From NCBI GenBank assembly GCA_006176705.1, contig QRFJ01002118.1:186001-250000 (forward strand): DNA of 64,000 nt. The letters run 5' to 3'. The DNA comes from Cocos nucifera. Lineage: Eukaryota; Streptophyta; Magnoliopsida; Arecales; Arecaceae. Numbering within the stretch: the stretch's first letter is position 1; the number at the start of each line of letters is the position of its first letter. A program made the position numbers and the translations under genes. Below the pieces are notes generated by a model. That model searched no databases. It was given only the letters and a program-made list of their open reading frames with translations, and was not told the DNA's origin. Of this stretch, positions 1-10,202 are shown piece by piece.

Positions 1-588
1 CTTCAGCTTCTCCATCGGACTGGTCTGTTTTTCAACATCAAAGAGTAAACCACAATGTTTCCCCATTTCACTGATCTGGGTCGGGGTCAGCGAGTTTATA
101 AACAGGATATCTGTCGTCGAGAGTGATTCTTCTACCAGACCAAGCGATTTGATTTTCTTGATCCGGAGTCTGGCACTACGTTTGTGGAATGGGGACTCTA
201 CGGCTTGTTTCTTGTTTTCGTACTTAGGCCAGACACCGTTGACCTGGTGTGGTTGTTGCAGCTGGAATGCATTCAGTGTTTCTCGTTCCATATGAGGGAG
301 GGGAGAGAGTGTTTCAAGAATCCTGGTGACGGGGATCGTGGATGATTGGGTTAGTTTACCTAATGGTTTGGAAGTTTGAAAATCTGGCCCCTTTAAGATG
401 TCGTTGGAGTAGGTTTTGGGGTCCAAGGTTAGGATACAACTGATAGCCGTCGGGCTAGGGAGGAGAGAGCGAACGGTTGTTATTAGATAGGTCTTCATAG
501 CTGTCCGGAAGTACAGTAATAAATATTTCACAAATGTTGGGAAATTTTGATCTCCAATGGTTATAGGTGATAATATTTTCAAAAACAG
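1..588 (-). CDS. Unrecognised open reading frame, cut by the left window edge
   Basis: The minus strand is open without a stop from position 588 to the window edge (196 codons), which is long for this AT-rich DNA. The stop bounding it upstream is TAG at 589-591. The first ATG is at 498 and a second at 291. The translation is rich in Ser, Thr, Pro and Lys. It contains a basic stretch, KRSARLRIKK, followed by a segment LTPTQISEMGKHCGLLF. I do not recognise the protein. The layout of a basic KRSARL block and then a short helix ending in CGL loosely recalls C-terminal tails of monocot LINE ORF1-like hypothetical proteins; that is an impression, not an assignment. It could be a host exon, with a possible acceptor AG just before the ATG at 498, or transposon-derived coding sequence. 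The C terminus lies outside the window. Confidence 0.4.
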   Translation of the reverse strand, partial: MFLKILSPITIGDQNFPTFVKYLLLYFRTAMKTYLITTVRSLLPSPTAISCILTLDPKTYSNDILKGPDFQTSKPLGKLTQSSTIPVTRILETLSPLPHMERETLNAFQLQQPHQVNGVWPKYENKKQAVESPFHKRSARLRIKKIKSLGLVEESLSTTDILFINSLTPTQISEMGKHCGLLFDVEKQTSPMEKLK

Positions 589-591
589 CTA

Positions 592-2655
592 TCCTCATGG
601 CCTTGGTCATTATTCTCTTGCTATCTCTGATAGTGTACTACCTGGACGTGAAACTTGTATTGATAAGTACCTGAAAAAATGTGACATGATTGCGCAAATT
701 TGACTATAGTTTAGTGCTTGTACCCCTTCTCCAGACGTAGAAGATGGTATTCAAAGTGAGGTGTTCTTCCAAGTGTTTGACAAACCTACTTCTTCCTTCA
801 TCTTTTTTGAAAAAAAAAAATGATGGGTCCGCTTTATTTTTCTTCTTTTTAGCTTTTTGTATTTCATATGATAGTGGGATGGCATGCTTCTATGCGACAA
901 GTATATCAGCTCTTCCAGCCTAATGGTTGTGTGTTGTCATTATGATGGTTGTCATTGTCAAGCATTGTTCAGATAATTGGGGAGCCATGTCCCAAGTTTT
1001 GAACCTGGTCTGCGGATATGCTACTAGCCGGCTATTGCTCTTTGCACAATATGCTGATTCAATGAAACTGAGACATGTGTAAGTTATTAAGAGACGGAAG
1101 TGGGGTGGCAGTGCTCTTTGGTCTAGAGGGCTGAGGAGGCTGAAGTGATGGAATTGGCCTCATATGTAGGGCAATGGTAGGAGACAAAAGAGAAAAGAAG
1201 ACTACTTAGAGGACTGAAATCTCAGCTATGGAGAGGTGGATTTTGCTGAGAAATGGATGTAGAATGTTTAAGAGGAGAGATCAATCCAATGACGGCAATC
1301 AGAGTTCTTTATCAAGCTTGAATTGGGTTTAGTTGGAGCTTGATGTAGATTTGAGCTCGAGCATAGCTTGATTCAAGGGTTTCAAACAAATGCTGCAATA
1401 TCATATAACCGATCACTGAGCGGCGTGGAAGGAACATTGGAAAAGTTTACACAGCTGGAATGCAACTGTCCTATAGCTCTTCTGATTAGCTTTCTATATT
1501 GTCGGTTGAAACGGAAGCAACAGAAAAGTTGCAACATTAGCTTCATAACTTTGTGTGAGATCTCTGTTGCTAATGCACCGGTCTTAATTACCTCAACTGC
1601 TGTAGGAGAATCAGGCAAAGCTGGTCTAAGAATACGCTCACCGAATCTGTTAAGAGTCTCTTCAGTGTCAGAGTTCTAGTGGTTCCACTGATGATGGTTT
1701 TGGAGCTTTTCTTTGTTCTTTTTTATTTTTTTGGGTTTAATATGGTGGCTGCGAGAAGTCAAGATTATGGTGGCACACAGATGCGTTGGATGATACCCAT
1801 CTCGAACCAGACCTGATCCGAGTTGCCAAGTCTGGATTCTCTTTGGCCTGTGTCCTGTCGGAAAAATGGACCGAGTGACAGCTCCCTCCCAATGAGGTTG
1901 TGCAGGGCTGGCGGGATGGGGTGGGTTCGGGCTGTATCTTTCACGGGTAGTTGCTGGCCCGTCTGGACCACTAAAAGGAAATAAACGTAATTATTTTGAT
2001 ATATGAACTAATACTATGCATCTAACAACTGCACAAATTTACCTCATCTACAGATGATATTCTATGTTGTTTGATGACTTGTCAAACTCTGAATGCTAGT
2101 CTAGAGTTACAAGACGAGCCTGTAGAGCCTAAAATTAAGACCTTAGTTCTAGTTGGGTTGGGTATAAATCTCACAAAAAAAGCCAGTCAACCAATAGAAG
2201 TTAGCCAAGAGTTCAGGTCCAATATGATAAACAGGGGTATCCTAGATCTGGCCTCAAATAAGATTTAGTGGTAGACGTATGAAAGCCTGAACTGTATTTT
2301 AGTTTATTACAGCTTGAACCATATTTTAGTTTAGCTTCAGGTCTAAATACTCGAAAATAAACTTCTAAAGATCTGAATTTGGAATCTCTTTGCATGTTTT
2401 TTCTTTTCCCAAACAAATAGAAAGAGTATTTATGTTGGTAGTTCCTTTTCGTTTGCTTGGAAATGGATATATACATACCTGAAACTAGGAGACATAATAT
2501 CACATTGGATTAAACAATGCTTTAAAATGAAGGGGAGGGGAAAGAAAAAGAAAATAAAAACTGAGGAAAGAAAAGGAAAATAAAAACTGAGTCACAGGTT
2601 TCAGGACCATTAGGCGGAGGGAAGGTGATGGTGGCCGCTTTGGTAAGGGGAGGCG
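592..2655. other. Intergenic region, no gene supported
   Basis: I see no convincing gene here. A minus-strand frame at about 1382-1678 (starting after TAG at 1677-1679) has a protein-like first 50 residues (ERILRPALPDSPTAVEVIK) that could be an old exon, but neither end has clear splice sites and its second half looks random. The 3' flank of the TIFY gene (about 2520-2655) is purine-rich. Confidence 0.5.
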
Positions 2656-3883
2656 TCACCCATCAGTCCTGCTTTTTCTTTTCTGCAAAAACTGCTTCAA
2701 AGATTGCTTCATCGAGAGGCCAGGATTTAGCAGCTGTGGCATTGCTGGTGGAGTCCGAGAAGCCGGTGAAGGTGGATACGGTTCCATGCCTCGATCGTTC
2801 TGTTTCTTGGCAGCCATTTCCTCCATTTCTCGCTGAGCCATGCATATGATGGCTCTGGCCTGCATCTCCCTCCCATCAATTGGCAAGACAAGGCTATGAG
2901 TAAAATATACTGAATCTAAAACACAGTCAAATCTACACATCTAAACAAGCTCTGAAATAAAAGCCGTTCTAAAATTATAACTGCTCTATTAAAAAATTTT
3001 GGAGCCTTCTCCAAGTTATAGATATCATGAGAAAAATTTAAGGTACTTCTTTTATCTGGCATTACGCAGTTCTAAGGGCCAGAAAAACAACTTTCGTTCA
3101 ACAATTTCACGTCCCCCACCTAAAACAATGTTTCTGAGATTCAAATCTCTATGCTAACTGTTGGTACCATATTTCCTGTTCAGTCGTTACTAACGACTTG
3201 CGCAAATAATACTGTTGCTCCTCATTAACTTCGATCAACCTTAAATTAATTAACCATCATTTATATTCTCCACCGAGAACAGATCTGACGAAAAAAGGTT
3301 GTCACAGAGACCATGGTATGGAGATGATGTAGCAGAGACCTATAAGAAAGAATCGTTCCAAAGTCCGAAACCGGGTCGGACCATGTGATATGCACTTGTT
3401 TCCACTTGCAATCCTCCTTATATTTGGAAGGAGAGGGATTGCATTAGTTCCTTTGTTCTGACTGAGGATACTTACTAAAATTGATTTAATATACTAGAAG
3501 CGATGTTAGTACTCCAATAACCATGCACAGAACAGAGATAATAGGAGGGCAGGCATTAATTTCATATACCTGGATCTCTGTTGCATCGCAAACACAGACA
3601 CGACCACCGTAAAATATGGTAATCTGCTGCTGCTGGGATGTATGTCCTTCCTGTCCCTTCATCATCCTTAGACATTCCGGTAATATCTAGTGAGCGAAAT
3701 AAAAAGAGAAGGCGTAGTTCTTCACATATGACACCAAACAAACTGGCAGCTTCGTATGGATGGAAAGCTACGGTTTTGTCAATACCTGCTGGATTCCGCA
3801 GAGTCGGCATGGGAAGACGGGCAATCACGGCGTCCTCCAGGAGTGAGGCATAGCTCGGTATCACACTCTGGATCCTCTAACAT
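2656..3883 (-). CDS. TIFY5A: TIFY/JAZ-family repressor, JAZ8/TIFY5A-like (three exons)
   Basis: Exons on the minus strand: 3786-3883, 3570-3666 and 2656-2859, giving 132 aa, about the length of Arabidopsis TIFY5A. Residues 8-13 (DTELCL) resemble the N-terminal EAR-like motif of that subgroup. Residues 48-54 (ITIFYGG) are the TIFY core, followed by GRVCVCDATEIQ; the split at IQ|AR by a GT-AG intron (2860-3569) is where I recall TIFY genes carrying one. Residues 114-129 (SMKQSLKQFLQKRKSR) are the Jas motif. JAZ proteins are nuclear: TIFY mediates dimer and NINJA contacts, and Jas binds MYC-type factors to repress jasmonate responses. There is no LPIAR degron, as in JAZ8, so resistance to COI1-dependent turnover is inferred. 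The protein stops three residues after KRKSR, so the X5-PY tail is missing. Intron 1 (3667-3785) has a good donor (CAG|GTATTG) but only an AAG acceptor; without this intron the EAR and TIFY parts are in different frames. The family call is firm, the exact ortholog is not. Confidence 0.88.
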
Positions 3884-3906
3884 TCTTCTTCTTCTTCACT
3901 TCGCGA

Positions 3907-3937
3907 TTTATAGGGAAATATATCGCTTCTTTTTATA
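3907..3937 (-). promoter_or_regulatory. Two TATA-box candidates of the TIFY gene
   Basis: On the minus strand TATAAA occurs at 3912-3907 and again at 3937-3932, 24-54 bases upstream of the ATG at 3883. The farther box would place transcription start at about 3905, leaving a short CTTCTT-type leader (plus strand 3884-3900 reads TTCTTCTTCTTCTTCAC). No G-box (CACGTG) was noticed in the nearby upstream sequence. Confidence 0.45.
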
Positions 3938-4056
3938 TCAGAGGTTGGAAAATGGAAACACCTTACTTTTAGAGGGAGAGAGAAAGGGAGGAGGGAGATT
4001 CCATCACATCTTTTTCCTCGATAAAGTGTGCTTTTCCATCTCAGGTGTGGGACCGC

Positions 4057-4086
4057 GGGGGGGGGCGGGCGGGGGTGGCGCCGGGG
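4057..4086 (+). other. G-rich tract with quadruplex potential
   Basis: Runs of G (9, 3, 5 and 4 bases) separated by one to a few bases lie about 175-205 bases upstream of the TIFY start codon, G-rich on the plus strand, which is the template strand of that gene. It stands out in AT-rich surroundings and meets the usual G-quadruplex spacing rule. Confidence 0.5.
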
Positions 4087-4229
4087 AGGATACGAGGCTT
4101 GGGTTGGGAGAAGAAATGTGATAAAGTTGTTACAGAGGCACGGTGAGCATGAATTTCTCATGTGCGAAATTGTTGTGGCCCAGTCCTCAAGCCGGCATGT
4201 GATTAGATCCTCCGACGAGGAATGGTAGC

Positions 4230-5163
4230 GTTAGACAGCAGGCGCTTTTGGTTCCGTTTTTCTTCCTTCTTTGGCTCATTTATTTCCGTACTTCGCGCCG
4301 GTCCCTTTTAGGTTAGGAATATGATAGCAATAATAGTCGTTTAGGTTTCAAACGGCCTCGTGGAGGCAATCCTCATCCACTTGTTTTCCCTGTCAATCGT
4401 TGCCATCCACTCGCTCCGTCGAAAATTCGCAGCAGTTAAAGCCATACTCGTGCCTTGCTTGTAAAAATAGAATTCTCATTGCCCCACTGGCCAGTTACAG
4501 TTTTCATTCTGCAAGTTGGCTGGACTGATTTGAAATTTGTGTTTTTTGAAGGCCAGCACCATAACATGTCAACTTGACTTTTAACCTTCTAGATTATCCA
4601 CAACTAAAAACTCGTGCTCAAATCTAGGTACAATAATGTCAATATTATTCTGCAACTTTACATAAGAAAAAAAAAATCAAGTAATATTAAATTGGCCAAT
4701 TTTAGTTCAGATCAGTATATGATTGGACCGAGTTGCTTTATTTAGATGGGTCATAGCTTAGTAGCTAACTTTAATTATCTCCATCTCATAGCTTAGTTGC
4801 TAACTTAAATTATCTCCATCTTCTTCTTCTTAGAATCAGGATAGGAGGAATTCCAGCCAAAATTGCACGAGGATGAGACTCCTGGATCACTATTATCAAC
4901 ATTCAATAACCTTTTACCAACGGAAACAATTTGTGATCTCCTAATTACCTATAGCTTGACCAACAAGTTCGATAATTTCAAAATCTATCAAATTTTGCTA
5001 GATTACAAGTCAAAATAATGATCACTACTTGCCCCGACCCGTGATTGGACTTTGAATGACCTCCACTACCGATGATAGGATAATTATACATGGCTCAATT
5101 ATGCATGGCTCATCTCATTCCTGGAAAGTGTCTATGGATTTGATTTTAGGCTTTAAATCAAAA
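4230..5163. other. Intergenic region with a small tandem duplication
   Basis: No gene is supported. A 35-base unit starting TCATAGCTTAG is repeated in tandem at 4751-4785 and 4786-4819, with three or four differences. The rest is AT-rich unique-looking sequence. Confidence 0.55.
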
Positions 5164-5711
5164 GGCATCCACTGGGCCATGAAAGAACGTGGATGCCAAT
5201 GTTGAATTCGAAATTTTTTTTCATTGGTTCGCATAGCCATCATTTTTCAACATACATTTAATGTCCGCAGTATTTGAAATTTTGAATGACGAAAATGTCT
5301 CTTTATAAAAATTATGACATCACATCATAAAAATTATGATTTTTGTAGAATATATAGCATTTTTTTCGAGGATGTCATAATTTTTGTGAAGATGTATCAT
5401 AATTTTTAAGAAAGGATATTATAATATGGCATAGAAAAAAAAATAATAAATATATGTGGAAAGAGTATTATGACATTCTTTCTTAAAAAATATGACATTC
5501 CTTCACAAAAATTATGACATCCCCGAATAAAATGTTATATTTTTTGTAGGGATGTCATAATTTTTATGAAGGAGTGTTATAATTTTTGGGAAAGAGTATC
5601 TTCATCATTCAAAATTTCAAACATTGCGAGCATTAAATGCATGTTGGAAAGTGGTGGCTACGTGGACCAATGGGAAGGATGGTGCAGTATTATTGCACTG
5701 CATGCGGTGCA
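5164..5711. mobile_element. Foldback/MITE-like inverted-repeat element
   Basis: The left arm at about 5211-5322 and the right arm at about 5551-5680 are imperfect reverse complements over roughly 110 bases. Shared words include TCATTCAAAATTTCAAA and CATTAAATG. Between the arms, the word ATGTCATAATTTTTGTGAAG recurs in both orientations. Outside the arms are small hairpins: GGCATCCA...TGGATGCC at 5164-5197 and TGCAGT...ACTGCA at 5683-5702. There is no coding capacity and I could not identify a target-site duplication, so the exact ends and superfamily are unknown. Confidence 0.65.
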
Positions 5712-6187
5712 TAAAGAATTTCTCATGTTGAATTTTCAAAATATTTAGGTTTTTGGGTCCATAATAACCTTTCCCACTCTTACTGCCTACTCCTATATTA
5801 CCATCTCCAACCTAATCATTTTCTTCTTATCCACCCAAATCGTTCTATCAACTTGTCCGCACACCCTATGGAACTTGAAGCCTATTGAATCGACAAATTT
5901 TGGTGCTACCACAACATTTGGAGGGCCATAATTTGGGTTTTGGATTTGGCAAGAATAGGATTGGAAGTGGGCTCGGGCCAGCTTCAGGTCGGGCTTTGGG
6001 CTCGGCTTGAAATCATTTAGATCAAGCTCGAGCCAAAAAATAGGGCATGTTTTGCTTTTGGGCTGAGCTTGGGCCTACTTTTGGCTTGGCCCGGGCCCAA
6101 GTCCAAAATAAGCCCGAACCCCCTCTACCCTCGCGAACCCCCCTCCAGTCCCGGCCCTCGCAAGCCTCCCTCTGCCCTCACCCGATC
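5712..6187. other. Intergenic, low-complexity GGGCTCGGGC-rich stretch
   Basis: No gene. About 5960-6130 is built from repeated words such as GGGCTCGG and GGCCCGGGCC; the open frame across it is compositional. Confidence 0.5.
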
Positions 6188-7016
6188 TGTAACACCCAAC
6201 CCCTGAATCCGAATGATGGTGCCACACCCCACCCTTATCTGAATATTAAGAAAATTTATAGGCTGTGATTAAGCTAAAATAACATTTAACTCTACTCCAA
6301 ATAATTATCTCAAATACTTTCTCAATCAACATATATAATTTAATTTAACCTCTTAATCTACTAAAGCACATATCTCAATTTAACTCAACAATTTATATAA
6401 GCTAATCCAAGGCTTCATACACAAAATTAACCTTAGGATTTTCAATTTACAAAACTATACTTTATACATACATTCCATTCATTAACTATCTTTTTAATGC
6501 ATGTCTTTTTAAAATAAACTAAAATATATATAGGTAACAGCTTTCTAGCTTGACCATTTCAGCTATACAATGCATCCCAAAACTTAACCAAAAATAAAGC
6601 CTCCTTAATATTTATAATCCAAAATGCTGCAACCAAAGGTTCCCTTGTGTTGATACTAAGCTAGGATACTCCCATCTGCCAAGAGAAGAAAAACATAAAA
6701 TAATATAATAAGATTAACATCCCAGTGAGTGTATCCACTATCGATGGAAAACTTATTATAATTTTTATACTACCATATATATATATACATAGCATGTATC
6801 GAAAAGCTTCTAAATAATTGAATAAAATAAATATGAATAACATAATAAGTTCTTGTAAAGTATAAACCTTTGCTTATCATTGATAATACCACAGTAATAT
6901 ATTTTCATAGGATTTCGCATGAGCATTTGTACCATAGCCCCATATGGGTAACCATACCATAATTTCATCCACATGTGAGCCATCCCATGACACACCCCCA
7001 TATGGGTATTTATGTA
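6188..7016 (+). repeat. Probable old LTR fragment starting TGTAACACCC
   Basis: TGTAACACCC is a common 5' terminus of plant Ty3/gypsy (Del/Tekay-like) LTRs. The following 0.8 kb is AT-rich and non-coding, with repeated CATATGGGTA words at 6940-7010. No matching second LTR, primer site or target duplication was seen in the window, so this is only suggestive. Confidence 0.3.
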
Positions 7017-8478
7017 ACATCTCAAACCAGCAAAATAGAGAATTAAAAGATTTATGTTCATGTATATATGGTATAGTAATTTATTTGTGGTATATTTAAG
7101 CAATTTAAGCATAAATTATAGCTATCTGCTGTTTCGAGTTCTAAAATTTTTTTAAGTTTGAAAGCTAGCAGCTCTATGGGAAGTTATTTAAAATATAAAT
7201 TTTTTTAAATAAAAATTAATGGTAATTGATCCTTAGATATTGGTGAGTCGTAGAGTGATTTTTAATAAATTATAAGACCCTTTAATCGATTCATTCTGAA
7301 GAAGGAAAGTTTTAAAAATTTTGGATTTCAAAAAATTTGAACTAGAATCCAAATTTTGGAATCTTATTCTTAAGAATTTTGATTTTTGTGATATTTTTAT
7401 TAGCTCCAAATAGAGAGTGTTCCTTATTTACATTTATGTTTTAAAGTTAATAGACAGTAACATTAACTTAAAAAAATATAAATAAAAGCAATATTCAATA
7501 AAGCAGTGAAGAAAGTATCAAAATTAAAGTTTTTGAAACTCTAAGGTTTGAGAAACTTGGCCTGAACTCTAGATGACTTGAGCTTCAGGTGATAGAAACC
7601 AAGTTTCTATTTTTCTAAGAGAGATATTTTGATTCAAAATTGAGAGATCTCAATCTGAAAGTGAGACGTCTTGATTTGCGAAAATTTTTGCAAGTCAGTT
7701 CTAGCCAACAAGATTTTAAGTGATGCTTTTAAAATAAATTTTCAGAGAATGAGTGAGCAGCTTGAGAATATAAATTAAGAGTTGAAAATTCAGCAGAGTA
7801 ACACATATTTAGCTAAGAATTGGGTGGAATCCTTATGGAATGAGACCTAACAAATTCATTTAGTTTATTCTTTCTTCTAAACCTTAAAACCACTAGTTTC
7901 TTTGCTATTGTTTAGTTCTTCTAAGTTCTTTAGAGAAGTCAGAGAAGGAAAGAGAGCTGAGAGGGTTTAGTTTTTGATCAGTAATCAAGAAGAATTAGTT
8001 GTCAAAGAGAGAAATGATTGAGGAATTCAGTTAAGGGGGGGAAGTTGCTGAAATTGAAGAGAAAAACCCGTGCAGCAAACTTCTAATTACTTAAGGAAGA
8101 AAAAAAAGATTCTCAAACGGGTGCTTGAGAAAATCAAATATCAAGGTGGAATAGCTATTGGAGGTGAGTGATTTTCATCTATCTATGGTATTTTCAAAGT
8201 ACTTTTGCTATGTAAAAAGAAGTATCTGAAAAGTAAGATAGTTTTTCTATATGTCATAGCTTACGTATTCATATACAAGCATGGGTAAAAGTATGGTTTC
8301 TTTATAATCTGCGTGTATTGCATCTACAAGCAATTATGCATAGAGTTTTAATATATACCTTGCTATGTAGAACAGTTAATTGATAGCAAGATAGTTTTTG
8401 ATACTTTACAGCTGATGTTGTTATGTGTATATATATTTGATGAAATGTGAAAACAGAAAGAGTTTTGGATAGCTCTTG
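7017..8478 (+). repeat. Probable second old LTR fragment, interrupted by element A
   Basis: A second TGTAACATCTC start lies at about 7015. The sequence runs to the insertion point of element A at 8478 and continues beyond A at 48256. No gene was found; the region contains long A/T-rich text and purine-rich leader-like text (7920-8160). The LTR assignment rests only on the terminus and on being the pre-insertion target of A. Confidence 0.28.
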
Positions 8479-9092
8479 TGCGAGCTCAAAAGTGGTGCTT
8501 CCAAGTCATGAAAATATGAGAAGATAGATCATGAAAAGATGAAAGCAAGTCGAAAGAGAAATCAATTTGGATAGTAAAGTTCAGAAACTAGGCTGGCTCA
8601 CTCTGAGACTGAGCCGACTAAGTTGAAAATTAGGCCGGCTTAGTCCAGGACTGAGTCGGCTATGTCTTAGAAAAAAATTTAGATAGAAAGTAGCATTTTT
8701 GGGCTATTGGTATGATACAAAATTGAGTTGGCTCAGTCTCAAATTGAGCTGACCCAGTCGCAGGTTAGCCGGCTCAGTCTGAAACTAGGTTGACTCAATT
8801 TTTGTGGGTTTATTTTGTATACGTCGGATGTTTGAATTTTGAAAAATTTTTCTATGAGCTTGGGGCTTGATCCTTTTGTAAAGTATAAATACTAAAAATA
8901 GGTCAAGGTTGGATATGGTGCTGAATTCATTGAATAAAGCTCTTTTCTTCCGAAAAACTCTTGTGCTCTCTTTCTCTCTTTTCTCTTGAATCCATTATTT
9001 TGCTTCTGCATTGATCCTAAGAGATTATTTCTTGTTGCTTGGCTACTCACCAGTGGCCACGCTAGTTCAAGAGAGGATAGTTTATCCCAACA
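8479..9092 (+). repeat. Element A 5' LTR
   Basis: 614 bp, matching 47657-48255. It contains a palindromic CTGAGCCGGCTCAG-type array (8596-8800), a TATA box (TATAAAT at 8884-8890) and the terminal CCCAACA. Confidence 0.88.
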
Positions 9093-9108
9093 ATTGATAT
9101 CAGAGCAG
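9093..9108 (+). promoter_or_regulatory. Element A primer binding site (iMet tRNA type)
   Basis: ATTGATATCAGAGCAG directly follows the LTR. It is one base away from the TTGGTATCAGAGC consensus complementary to the 3' end of plant initiator Met tRNA. Confidence 0.8.
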
Positions 9109-9359
9109 TGTTGCATGGAAGGAAGGAAGACACCTAAGATTACTACATCTAGGATCTGTTGCATCAGGTTTTATCCAAAATCTTCTTGTTTCTTTGTTAT
9201 TTATCTCTAGATTAAGGTGAAGATTGGTTACATGGTGGAATGGTGATACAGATGGTTGAAAAGAGGATCTAGGACATTTAGATCTTCTTTGAAGGGTAGT
9301 GTTACTGGTGTGTGGTTGAAAAAGGGTGTTAGGGATCTTTTCTTGACTTGTTTAAAGTC

Positions 9360-10202
9360 ATGGGATCGAGTGGATTCAAGATGAATTTTGAGAAGTTCGG
9401 TGGCAAGGAAAACTTTATCCTATGGCAGCAAAGGATAAAGGACTTGTTGGTTCAGCAGAGGATCTATAAGATCTTGATAAGAGAAAGACTGAAAAAGAGC
9501 AGTGCTGAGGATTGAAAAGAGTTGGAGGAAATTACTTTCAGCATAATTCGAATATGCTTGGTCGATCAGGTTTTGCCCGAGGTTTGCACAAAGACTATAG
9601 TGAAGGGGCTTTGGATGAGATTGGAGAACACATACATGAAGAAGAACATAACGAACAAGTTGTGGTTGAAGAAATAGCTGTATAGTCTGAGGATGCCCGA
9701 AGGTGGAGATCTTGTTGCACATATCCAAAGGTTCAATCAGGTGTGTTCTAAGGTGATGAGTTTGGATGTGAAGATCAACGAGGAGGATTGGGCATTGCTG
9801 TTATTATGTTCTCTCTCAGGTTTGTAAGATGGTCTTATAACAACTTTAGTTTATGGAAAGGAGATCCTAAACTATGAAGAGATTGTTGGTATGCTCAGAT
9901 CAAATGAGCAAAGGAAGAAGATCTGCAAGGGAGACCCTAAGTTTGAGATCTTGATCATGAATGAAAGATAAGAAAGATCAAATGAGAAGACAAGAAAAAA
10001 ATTCAAGGATAGGTCAAAGTCTCGAGATCAGAGAAAGATATTGAAATGTTATAAATGTCATCAGCCTGAACACCTGAGGAGAGATTGTCCCCTTTTAAGA
10101 TTAGAAAAAGGGAAGGCCAGTAAGGAAGATGATACAACTTCTATGAGCAGTGGAGAAGACCTATTAGTTGTATCAGATGGATCCACAGAATGCGATACTA
10201 TG
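9360..10202 (+). pseudogene. Element A gag (capsid and zinc knuckle), broken
   Basis: The frame starts at ATG 9360 (MGSSGFKMNFEKFGGKENF), a typical copia gag opening with an LWQQRIKDLL-like segment. It ends with a CCHC zinc knuckle at 10047-10088 (C-YK-C-HQPE-H-LRRD-C), which is complete. In-frame stops interrupt it at about 9514 (GAT TGA, expected Trp), 9675-9677 (TAG for expected Gln) and others around 9829 and 9970. The product would form the virus-like particle and package RNA. Confidence 0.8.

Noticed and set aside
1382..1679. Minus-strand frame with ERILRPALPDSPTAVEVIK, and a plus-strand 103-codon frame over it
   Set aside because: The first 50 residues look protein-like but I recognise no family, splice borders are weak and the rest is random; left as a possible old exon only.
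1765..1971. 68-codon minus-strand frame
   Set aside because: Short, no motif, GC-rich low-complexity context.
3562..3864. 100-codon minus-strand frame starting MIPSYASLLEDAV
   Set aside because: It overlaps the TIFY gene in the wrong frame; the TIFY motif is read in another frame.
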